Origin: Rhopalosiphum padi
Taxonomy: Eukaryota; Arthropoda; Insecta; Hemiptera; Aphididae
DNA length: 64,000 nucleotides
Reading direction: 5' to 3'
Assembly (NCBI RefSeq): GCF_020882245.1
Contig: NC_083600.1
Location: 7,006,001 to 7,070,000 of the forward strand
Shown here: in pieces, positions 52,960 through 64,000 of the stretch
How positions within the stretch are numbered: position 1 is the stretch's first letter
How the letters are laid out: the number at the start of each line of letters is the position of its first letter
Made by a program: the position numbers and the translations under genes
The notes under the pieces: generated by a model
Database searches by the model: none
What the model was told of the DNA's origin: nothing
The model's input: the letters and a program-made list of their open reading frames with translations, nothing else

Positions 52960-53545
52960 GGACAATATTTCTTTAGTGGAATCCGGCATCATCTCTCTAC
53001 TTCTACTTTTATCCGAAAGAAACAAAATACCTCCAAAAGATTTTACTGCAGACGATTCTATGATTTATCACTTACAAAACGCAAGTTTTGAATGGTTAGT
53101 AATATCAAATCAAATTAAGATAATATGTTTCTGTCCTATCCTCTTTTGAAATCGTAACACTGACAATACACCACCGTTTTAGGTAATGTGTCAGATAAGT
53201 CCACCAAAGTACGTATATTGAATAGTAAAAAAAAAACCCACACCCAGATTCTGCGACAGGCGATAAAATATTATGTCCAAGTACGTAACATTTGATGATC
53301 CTATATTATAGCAAGGCAATATTGGTCGGAAATCGTAAAAACATAGTGGTGTACTCACTCCATTGTAATAATATGTTTTCAACTCAGTCCTGCAAATAAT
53401 GAAGTCCTCGGATAACCCCTTACACGTGTCATCATACCTGTTCAGATAAAAGTTAAAAACAGTAGAAGTCGTTTATATCTGCTCCAGCATTATCATTTCA
53501 CTCTCTTTTTCTGGAAAAAAAGTCCTAGAACTTTTGATATCTCAC
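52960..53545. promoter_or_regulatory. GC-richer island with GATA-like sites
   Basis: A complex segment with repeated GATAA words (CAGATAAGTCC near 53190 and CAGATAAAAG near 53443) and AAGTACGTA at 53207 and 53280. The 63-codon minus-strand frame at 53191-53382 is unremarkable. A regulatory element is the best guess. Confidence 0.3.
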
Positions 53546-56500
53546 ACAGTATTGTAAGCATTAATTGTTACGGATAGTGTGAATAATAAATAATTATTAT
53601 ATTTTTATTTAAAAAATAAACATTATATAACATTACTGTTTGTGTTTTGTTATTTTTAAAAATTAATTTTCAGTTATTTTATAACAAAGAATTTGATAAT
53701 AGTTAAGACTTATGAATGTTATTTAAAAATTTTATTTTATCATAACATTGTAAATACGAATCACGCCATTACCTTTTAAAAACAATGTAATTTTTAGTCC
53801 CATTTTAAAAAATAATTTATCTAAAAACTTGACCAAAAAAAAGCTTAATATAATATTTATCACTAGAGTTTGGATATTTTAAGAAATTCTAGTATGTACT
53901 TATTATGAATTTAAAGTATATTTTTGTTTTTTCTTAGATTAAAATATGTTTTCTCAAGTTATATAGATTTACTTATAACATCTGAACTATATAAATCTAA
54001 ATCATCATAAATATAATTTCTCGACTAAAATATTTCAAAAATAAAAATATTAAATTAATATTCTAAAAATAATGTACATACCTTACTATTTCAATTCTCG
54101 CTATATTTATAAGATAAAAATATTTAATTAATATAAAAATTCAATTAAACCACTTTAAAATTATAATATATTAATTTTTATTTTATAAAAAGTTTTGAAT
54201 TCCATGTATTGTATTTTCAAGTTAATTGTAAAAAAAAGTAATTTAAATTAATTGATAAATGTTTTCATTAAAAACTAAGATAATTACAATTTATCTTATA
54301 ACATTATAATAATATTTAAAAGGCATATTTTTAAATTTAAAATCACTATGAATAATTATTAGAACAAATTAATTCATTTAGATTGGATTTAGATTATATT
54401 TAATATAATTGTATTCTAAAGTTTTTTTTTTTTTAATCGGATCAATAATACGTACTCGAGTTGTGTTTCCAATTGGATAAAAAGGTATTAAGGATCTTTA
54501 TTAAGAGTAAATAATAATAGAATAATTTGTACAAAATTCAATTAAAGTCAATGGATATGTAATAATAATTGACCCGGAGTAGTTTTTCGACAAGTAACAA
54601 TTTTGAGCAGTATATAAACGAGATATGCTTGTTATTCCAAAATGGAGAAGAAACTTTAAAAGCTAATTTATGGGTTTTAATTACACATTCCACACGCCTA
54701 AACTTAATAGTTAATACAGTTTAAATGTATCCATAACCAATTTCATCCTAAACTTCATTAACAATATATAACGTTCATACATATAATATGTAGCAAAAAC
54801 AAATGCTAATTATAGTCGTCGACATTATTTAAGCCCTCCTACAATCTATATCTATAATAGCCATTTCCTTTCACAACTAATTCAAAATTTGAATTTTCTA
54901 ACAACCACTTTAACACAGAAAACACGATTAATCAGTGATTTAAGCTCCTGTAAAATAACAGCTCAATAAGGATAACTATAAACAATAAACATAATATAAT
55001 ATATATTCATACTCATTATTTTTTCTGTAGTTATAGAACAAAACAGTATTTATTATATGATATTTTCCATATAATTAACAAATACCGCAATCTTGGAGTA
55101 TTTATGATATGTAATTAAGAAACCAATATTACATTTTAAAAATACTATATTTTAATAATTTATTACAGTTAATTTGTTTGGATTTTTAGAAAGATTTGAA
55201 TATTAATGCTTCAGTAATAAACAATTCCAGTTGTAACGAATTTTTCAGTAGGTACTAATAAATTATGTATTTCTATTATTCGAGATGTATTGAAGTATAA
55301 ATATAACTTTGAACCCATCAATCTTAAATTTATTGTATAACTTGCTTTTAATAGTCTTTTTTTTTATTATGACGTTTAAAAATGTGTTTCATAAATTATA
55401 CGAGAGTGACAGTCGACAGATTTAGTGAAATGTAAACAGGTTAAATAGTAATACGGACCATTACGTTAAGTTCTTATACATTTCTATTAATGCAGTTTAT
55501 AAATCTAAATTAAAGAAGTATCTAAATACTTTAACACCGTCACACCGATATTAAAATATTAATAAATAAAAGTTTCCAAGTATTCATAAAATCACAAACT
55601 TTAAGTAGCATGTTTATTTTAAATTCAAAAATATTACCAACGCGGTACAATAAATTTTACATTGTACAAAGAATATACGTAAACCACATGATTGAAATTG
55701 TTCAAGAGGAACATAATTTATTTTTTTAACGAGTCCGTCGAAATCAGTCGATCTCAAAATATACCACATTCAATATTCATAATATAGCAGACATATTAAT
55801 CAAGCTTATCATTATACTTTTAAAACATTTATGAATTATGTTTATATAATTCAAAATGATAGTATTCGTAGTTTGTGCCATTTTCTAAATAGATACTTTT
55901 GATTACCCATTTATAAAATATATGTAATATATACAATATGGTGTACACCATTTTATCGGTTTAAAATTTAAATATTCGCTGTTTATTTTGATGGGTTATT
56001 GTATGGTGTAGGTATACCCTATTACACTGACACCAAATATATGTAAACTATATAACCTTAAATAATATTAATTTACACCTAGAAACTCTATGACAAAACA
56101 ATTCAGGTTTTTTGTTTGCCAAAATTTAAACTCATTTTTGTAGTTACGCCCTTTTACAAAACACAGTTGTTAAGTGAATGATGCAAATATTTCACTTTCT
56201 TGATATACTAATTTTACATATTAAATTTTCTTTTTCAAATAAATATTTTAAATTAAAAATATATTATCTGAATTTTTGCGTTCTATAAAACATTATAATT
56301 ACATTTTAAATAGTTTTTCTTGAGACATACATTTTTAATAAATATAACCATAACATGTTTCTAATAATATTATTATTTATAACAACAATAACTTATAGTA
56401 TTAATACTTTCAATACAATAAAAACAATTAAAAATCAAAAAGAGTATTTGCAAACAAAAACAAAAAAATGTGCTCTTTATTTATGCACAAACAAACTGGA

Positions 56501-57720
56501 ATATTTCATATCATAATAAATAAATACGAATATAATACAGTTGTATTTAAAAAAAAAATTGACGAAAATTGGTTTGATTTTACGTTTTTCATAATTTGAT
56601 GTAAGTATATAAAAAATACAATTTTTAAATTAAATATAATTAACTTTAAGCTTAAAAACTTCATAAGATAGTGAAATATATATAGGTAAGTATAGTGTTA
56701 ATAATTATAAGAAACTGTACAATATATATGATATGGTAGAAAGTTTCAACTAAACCTCAAGTGGGCAATAACGATAAACTTAATAGTAAACAAGTTTCAC
56801 TTAGATTATTAGTATATATTTTGAATGACATATTCTATGTAATACTAAACTTAAATAATAATCATAATTATAACCAAAAGACTAAATTACATTTACAAAA
56901 CTAATCGTACTTAAAAATTAATTTTATTCATAAATGTATACCATAGTTTTAAATATGTAAATAGCATTTATTCAAAATATCCTAATAGCTTCCCAATAAA
57001 AATAAAAAAATTAATGTAGATGGTTGTATGCATTTTATTTAATTATTATTTATTATACGTATGATACGATATTGAAACAGATTTTACTAAATACGCTTGG
57101 AAATATAGTATTCTTATTTATTGACCTTGATAAATCCTTATATTATATATACAAACAATGCGGTCAATCCCGAATGATAATTATAATTTGGGTTATTACA
57201 AACGAGATGGTAAATCTTAATATGTATAATCGATTGTAGCAATTGTCGAAATATATTAAAATATATTTTGTATTCAAACACTAAACTTAAAATTACTAAA
57301 TTATACAAATTTATTATTAGGTTATCTAAAGAAGATTATTATAATTATTTTGTATTAAGTTAATTTCCTCTGATCGAGTCTAATTTCTATGTAAAATACA
57401 ATTTTTATAACTGCCAATAATTTAAAATAAATCTCACACAAATTATTTATAATAACAGACATTTTACGTTTATAATTTAAAACTTTATTGTATAATATTA
57501 TATACATAAAAGTATAACTATAATACATCAATTATATATAAACATAATATCAGTAATAGTGTATTAAAGACATACCCAATAAAATAATATGTATATCATT
57601 TTTTAGTATTATTGACCCATTATCATTGTAAAATAATTAAAATCATATTGACAAAGAAAAAATGAATATTACTAATAAAACATGTTTTAAATAATATTTC
57701 AACCGTAATACATTTATATA
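53546..57720. other. A+T-rich non-coding DNA
   Basis: About 4.2 kb with no supported gene or recognised repeat family. Confidence 0.6.
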
Positions 57721-57724
57721 TTGA

Positions 57725-57755
57725 GTCGTAGGTCGTAGTCGTAGCCTCGTAGGTC
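57725..57755. repeat. Short tandem repeat of TCGTAG units
   Basis: GTCGTAG, GTCGTAG, TCGTAG and CCTCGTAG follow one another, a CpG-containing minisatellite-like run that stands out in the A+T-rich background. Confidence 0.6.
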
Positions 57756-58632
57756 AATATACTTCTTTAACGAAACTACATAGATTTTACTTAATATGAA
57801 TAATATTTTTATACGTGGGAAAATCAAACAAGTAAAGTTATTCTAATATGATTTTGAATATAGCTACAAAAATAAATGAAAATACAAATGAAAATATTCA
57901 TACAAAAAAAAAACATTGTAAGTACAAAGTCGATTTTAAGTATGTAGAATATTTTTCTTGAAAATTAATGATATTTGTTTCCTTGAAGTTTCCGTATATT
58001 TTTAAAGAATATTGGAATAATAAATAATACTATAAATCATTACTGATATCTCAAATACATAAATAAAAATGTACAAAATAAGTATGAGTATTACTTCTAT
58101 CTCAGACCCTGCAGATGCAACGTACTAAATTTTCATAAATTCAGCAGCTGATCTAATCTTATGAGTTGTGTTGTAACATTTAATATTGAAATTAATTTAT
58201 ACCGAATTAATTATTATTAAACTTTAAGTTAAGAACATTATATAAGTTTGTACGTTAGATTTTAAATTTGTGTGCAAGTTTTATAAGTATGTAAAATTTC
58301 AAAATTTCAAAATGCTCATAAATTGCAAAAAAATAAAAACCATAAAAAAACCAACGCAAAAACTTCGATAATGCTTTATTTATTCGTCTTAACTTACAGT
58401 TTTATAACAGATTATTTCATTTTTATATACGATAAATATCAGCCTAAGATTTATTCTACTGAACGCAAATTGTCTATATTACGCATGGATCAGAAGATTA
58501 GAAAAGGAAAATAAATAATGCACTGACGTTCTATATTAGGTGCATACTTTATTCATAATATAAATATATAAATAATAAACAATTTCTTTCATAATTTCAT
58601 GAAAGTATTACTTTTATTACTGTTATATTTTT
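57756..58632. other. A+T-rich non-coding DNA
   Basis: Nothing recognised. Confidence 0.6.
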
Positions 58633-58680
58633 AGATGCTGAGTGGAGCCATAAATATAAATATCTACATACCTATTGGTA
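58633..58680 (-). repeat. Aphid-type dispersed repeat, copy d (partial)
   Basis: GATGCTGAGTGGAGCCAT is the reverse complement of the ATCGCTCCACTCAGAATC core of copy b with few differences. The rest is eroded. Confidence 0.5.
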
Positions 58681-61139
58681 TTCAAATTATATATTATGTT
58701 TATGTTAAAAAGAAATGGTTTTCATTATCTTTTGGAGCATTAAAAATGCAAATTAGATATAGTTTATAAATCGGGGTATTAAAAATAAGAAATTACCAAT
58801 TTTTCAAAATAACTGAGAACGGACAAAATAACAATACTTTATGCAACACTAGCTTTTAATAAAATTGTTTTTATATAAAATTCCTTATAACTCATAAATG
58901 ATTAGTTATTCTAATAGAAATTTAAAAATATGAAATTAAGATTAAATAATTATTTATTTATTAATATTGAATTAAATTAAAAATATCAAAATACATATTA
59001 TATATTTGAAGTTTAAATTTAGACAAAGTTAGATATTTAAACAAAAAGTAATAATTTTTTTTATAATGTTAAATTAAAATATATTAATTTTAGAAACTTA
59101 AGACTACCATTATTTTATATTAATAGTAAATATTCAAATTATTTATAATAATTTTAAGTTATTTATACCACAAGTAAATTTACAATATCCTAAACTTTAA
59201 CTATTATAAATTAATAAAAAAAATGTAAGGTATAATATTAATAACACAATTAATGAGATATTCTTAAAAATAGTTATTTCAACATACTGCATTAATAATA
59301 AATAAATTATTCAAGTTTTATAAATACGAGTAAATTATAAAATATTTTTATAAATATAATATAATTTTTAACACACTGTTTCCGCTCAAAATAGTTTTTT
59401 GAATTCAATGATTTATCATTGTTTTCAATTTTAACAAATACATTACTAATCAGTCTCGAAGACGGTATCTTAAAACTAAAGCAACTTCCTCGGTTTTTAT
59501 AGGTACTGAATAATAACAATAGAAAAAGTGTTTTAAATAAAATTAACTTCTATGATTGTTAATAAATACATTAAAAAGACAATTAACAGAATACATGTAT
59601 ATTATAAACAATATAAACAACAATTTCCTTGTAATAATAAAATAAATAAATAAATTCCATACACCCATTTCAGCTCTAACCTACACTTTTGTGCATGATA
59701 ATGCAATACATTTAATATCCTTGAATTATTTGTATAATAATATAACTTTGGTACTGACCCACACATGCATGTAAGAAATCAATATTGTTCTAAAGTTTAC
59801 AATACTTAAATATTTTGTATATACATCATTATAGTATTGTAAACCTGTAAACAATTATTAAAAATAAAATTTGAAACTCGGGTTAGCAGAAAACTTACTA
59901 ACACAATAGTGTAGATTGAGTATCAATTGTAATAATTATTGAAATAATATATTTTTATACTCCAATATAATTATACTTTTATTTCTTAAATATATAACAA
60001 TTTAAAGTTTTTAATAAAAATACATGACTTTATTTTCAATAGGATAACAACACTTTATTTAATTAGTAATAAGCCTGTTCACATTTTATTTTACTTGGTT
60101 TAATTGTTATGTATAAACAGTTTAGTAAAGCTCTCAGAACCCGTTTATAGTTTGGACTTCAATAAAGTTTAACTTATTTAAACTATTTTAGATTATAATA
60201 ATATATATTAATCAGCCTGTTATTTAATGCTTAAACATTACATTAATAAACTAGTAAAAAACTAATATATTCCTTGCAACATTTAAAATGTAAAACGTTG
60301 AGACAATTAGTATGTTGGACGGTACATGTTATAGGTAAGATAGATACAATAGTGAATAGGTACATAACTATCATCAATAACAATTTTAAATGTTCTATTT
60401 AATACATGCCAGTCAACAATCATTACAAACATATTTTTGTGTCCTTATTAATACAGTTTATATGGTTTCATATTAAAAAGTATTAAATTTTTTTACTAAA
60501 TAATCATCCAAATAAAAGAAAAACCTATAAAGTCTTTCTGCTGTATTGTATATATTGAATTTAGCCCGTCATTGAGTAAGTCACTTTAATATTGATGTGT
60601 TAAATTTTAATTTCTTATTAAGCCAGTGTAGAATTCAAACAATTTTTAAAAAATATAAACTGTTAATAAATCTACATTAAATTTAACAATTATAATTATC
60701 TTTTTTTTACTTTTTATTTGTATAAGGGTCAGAGTCCAGAAACAAAATAATTCATACATACATTTAAATAAAATATACATAAACTAATAAATAATAAAAA
60801 TGAAAAAACCTAATTGATGAGATAATTTAAAGATTGTGTAAGTTTTCGAATATATGGTTTTTTAAGATTACTTAAAAATGCTTAAAATCAAAAGAAATTG
60901 TATGAATTAAAAGTTAATTTAGGCTTAGATATACTTAAATCAAGCTGTATACTTGTGATTAAATTCGTTTACATCAATACATCATACATTATAATTTACA
61001 CATATTTTAGATATTATATTTTAAAATGTTGAATATATTATTTATGCAATCGTCTTTATTTTGAAATGTATACACTATACAGGTTAGAATATGAAATACC
61101 TACATATTATAATATCATGATAAATTACATCAATCTTAT
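58681..61139. other. A+T-rich non-coding DNA
   Basis: About 2.5 kb with no supported gene or repeat. Confidence 0.6.
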
Positions 61140-61285
61140 CCATGCCTTTGGCGACTGTTTCAAATTTGCTTGTATTATAATTTTCTTCTGAGCATAAACT
61201 TTTCGTGGACCAATCAGACCATACCCAACTCAACCCTAGGGTACAGTTACTGTAATGATACACAATGCAAGTAACTTGCAAATTA
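61140..61285. promoter_or_regulatory. Small complex island with perfect palindrome
   Basis: A GC-richer segment containing CCAATCAGA (CCAAT-box-like) at 61210-61218. A 15-bp palindrome with arms TGCAAGT and ACTTGCA around a single A lies at 61266-61280. A 65-codon minus-strand frame (61084-61281) covers it, with a middle part reading SNCTLGLSWVWSDWSTKSL, but has no recognised match. A regulatory element or small exon is possible. Confidence 0.3.
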
Positions 61286-62599
61286 CTTAAGATATTTAGC
61301 TCAGTTAAATAATAATTTCATAATTTCTAGGGCATTTTACATCATATTATCAGCTTCGCGTTCTTTACATTTTTATAAAAATAGCCAAGAAATATTATTT
61401 TGTTTTTTAATAACTTATTAATACGAATACAATTCTAGTATATTTTAATTTATACATAGTATAGCACTTATTTATTATTTTAAACGATGAATTAATATAT
61501 CTCTATAAATAAAATATTAACATAATTAAATTAAAAAGCCATCAAAATGAATAAGAAGTAAGTTGTTAAGGGATATAAGGATTGATATTAAGTTTAAGAA
61601 TATTATGTGGGTCAATTAGGTATATTTTATGAAGTAAAAATAAATAAAAAATGGAACGAATAGGAATCAAAGAAATAAAATCAAATAGAACATAAATAGT
61701 CACTATATTACCTTATTATATTAGTAAATGAATCTATTCCAAATTGAGTCTTAAATTCCGAACAATCTACGGCATTAAATAAAAAATATTTCAAAAACTA
61801 ATGTATAACTTTATTCCTAAAACATCTATACCAGCAAGTAGGTAAATAAATTAGCTTACAAGAGAAGGTTTTGTTTTCCAATATTGATTATACCTACATT
61901 TATTTTAACAATAAGCAATTTCCAGTAAAGAAATTTTAAAATTTGAAGTTTTGACTATAATTTTTTTAATATAAAAAAATTCAATTATTGTTTATTTTTA
62001 TATTTTATTATTATTTGAACTTAAATAATTTTTAAATCTAATTTAATTATTGAATTATATTATAATTTGAATCATAATCGTAGATTTACTTTTAATGGTT
62101 AATATAAAAACTCTAAATATTTTTTTTGTATTAATTAAATAAATATTCACAATATACATGCATTAATAATAGAAGTTTCAATAGTTAGAATAAACAAATA
62201 AAGAGAAAATCATTCATCAACTTTTGTTAAAAGATAGGTAACACATTATAATGAGGAACAAAATATCGAATAAAAACATTATTAATGATTTTAGTTGTAC
62301 CTTAAAATATACCATGAATAAATCTACAAAATTCAGTATATTGTTTTACTAAAAATATTCTCAAATTGAACAAATGTTCGACTTGGTTATAAATTACATA
62401 GCACCTATAAAAATGTATTTTTTATCTTATGAATTGGATGGTTGGATAAAAATCAATGTTATGTATATACAAAAATCACATGGCATAAATTATTTAAATA
62501 AATTTTAAGTTTTAATCTATTTACAACAAAAAAAACTATTATAATATTGAGAATTAAATTAAATAGCGTATTTGTTTTATATTTTTTGTTAACTAATAT
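61286..62599. other. A+T-rich non-coding DNA
   Basis: Nothing recognised. Confidence 0.6.
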
Positions 62600-62953
62600 C
62601 TGCCAGTTAATGTCTTATCCGAAGACGACATTTTCAACAATAATTTAATACTAAGTTTTATACTGAACGTTTTCACTATTCATAGTCCAAAGTTACACTA
62701 CCAAGTGTTGTTATTTACATATAATCTATAGGTAATTGATGACTAAATTTATGTTAATCATAAAATACACGTGAAACGTTCGTTCCAATATCAGGTTCTG
62801 GTGGTACCGCAGGGATTAAATTTGATTAAGACATCTGGTCACCAGTCACCACACGCCGACAGGGCACTACAAATACAACTATCTAAAGTACTTATCCAAT
62901 TTACATGTTTCATAACACTAAAAGCCCATTATAAAAAAAAAAAAAAAAAAAAA
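62600..62953 (+). other. GC-richer segment ending in a 21-base poly-A run
   Basis: Complex sequence at about 62770-62880 (GGTTCTGGTGGTACCGCAGG, CACCACACGCCGACAGGG) is followed by A+T-rich DNA and an uninterrupted A run at 62933-62953. This layout resembles a SINE or retrocopy with its tail, and GGTTCTGG is only loosely like a tRNA B box (GGTTCGA). No matching target-site duplication or A box was found, so a conserved element next to an unrelated A run is equally possible. Confidence 0.3.
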
Positions 62954-64000
62954 CGCTAACATAATGTGTAAATAATTGCCATATTATTCCAATTTTCATT
63001 CACCTTTGAATATAAATCATAAAAAATATTTCCGAGTTTCAACTCGGATAAAAATAAAACATTTAAAACTTTCAACCAACTATACGCTGACTTTAAAATT
63101 GTATATAAAACTACTAAATAGATGATACTATCGAAATATTTTTTGTTTCCATCGATCAAAATTGATGTATACCTACGATCTAAATGTTATATACGAATAT
63201 ACGTCAATATTTTACAAATAATTCTTGCCCTTATTATTTTACAACTATACACTTGGTGTAGTTCTAGTCTTCTAGATAGGGACTTGGCATACCTACCTAA
63301 ATTTAAAAAATATATGCCTAGTTTATATTGCTATTTGTATATAAGGTGGATTAACAATTTTTTCTTAACTTGTTATAATAAGATATAGTAACTAGTAGCA
63401 TAATAATATATTTGTAACGATGATTATCACATGGAAAAATTAGTAAATTAATTAAAATTATATCGTATATAATTGCATTTATAGCATAATAATAATCATT
63501 AGAATTTTACAGGTACATGGTGCATACTAATAATAATTACAATAATATAAATAAAGTGATAATTTAGTATATATTATTTAAGTGTACATCACACAATTTT
63601 GAGCCAAACAAATTTTAAATGCCATTAATATGTTAGATAAAATATAATATAATAATTTGAAATGAAATGAACCTTATATTTTTTAATATTGAATTACCTA
63701 TTCATATATAGTTTTGGAAACCTTTTTATATAGTTATGATTTTATGAATTTCTTGAATTTAGAAGCATCGATAAAAAAGTTAACTTTATATAAACCAGAG
63801 TTAATTAAATTTGTTAACATTTGTAAAATTTAAATTTTTTAATTATGAAGATGTGCGTTTACTCCATGGTAGTAGTAAAATAACATATTATTAAATAAAA
63901 AATTTAAAAACATATTAAACATTATTATTTAACATTCTACATAATGCTTTATCATAGTCATAATTGTATTAATTTTATTTAATCTTATACATAAAATGAT
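62954..64000. other. A+T-rich non-coding DNA
   Basis: Overlapping low-complexity open frames (62956-63159 minus, 63122-63388 plus) look random. No gene, RNA or repeat was recognised up to the window end. Confidence 0.55.

Noticed and set aside
1..64000. tRNA, rRNA, CRISPR arrays and telomeric TTAGG repeats
   Set aside because: I looked for tRNA B-box words (GGTTCGAATCC type), regularly spaced repeats and TTAGG arrays, and saw none. This was by eye, so a divergent RNA gene could be missed.

Overview
The window looks like nuclear DNA from an insect, most likely an aphid. By eye it is about three quarters or more A+T. It is full of poly-A/T runs and short microsatellites, has no bacterial-style gene packing, and carries decayed eukaryotic DNA transposon (MITE) copies. 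The aphid assignment is an inference. It rests on four scattered copies of a repeat with the core CTCAGAATC/GATTCTGAG next to GGAGC, which I associate from memory with aphid genomes, and on the frequent TAGGTA/TACCTA words typical of those genomes.

I find no gene that can be named. Open frames are short (longest 140 codons), none matches a protein family I recognise, and most sit in low-complexity DNA. No tRNA, rRNA, CRISPR array or complete transposase was seen. The window is best read as a gene desert or the inside of a very large intron.

The recognisable mobile DNA is concentrated near 0.06-0.84 kb (a hAT-like repeat pair) and 7.4-8.1 kb. The second site holds a 459-bp pogo/Tigger-type MITE with TA duplication, followed 26 bp later by a 224-bp hAT-type MITE. 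Aphid-type repeat copies lie at 26.8, 42.3, 47.05 and 58.6 kb. A 55-bp direct repeat pair lies at 29.7 and 30.8 kb.

Against the A+T background stand about a dozen sharp islands of higher G+C and high sequence complexity: 2.4-2.6, 8.45-8.82, 10.0-10.5, 12.6-12.9, 14.7-15.4, 33.7-34.1, 36.05-36.72, 38.38-38.56, 42.43-42.64, 47.15-47.7, 50.77-51.66, 52.96-53.55, 61.14-61.28 and 62.6-62.9 kb. The largest (36.05-36.72 kb) has no frame of 60 codons or more, and several hold palindromes and transcription-factor-like words. They resemble conserved non-coding elements around a developmental regulator. A minority (15.24, 25.8, 33.7, 47.18 and 51.2 kb) could instead be small exons or decayed coding fragments. 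Expression and conservation data would be needed to tell these apart.

No previously undescribed system is demonstrated here. The most testable leads are the island cluster, a tandem TGTACA motif shared by two islands 30 kb apart, and the candidate exons at 15.24 and 25.8 kb.
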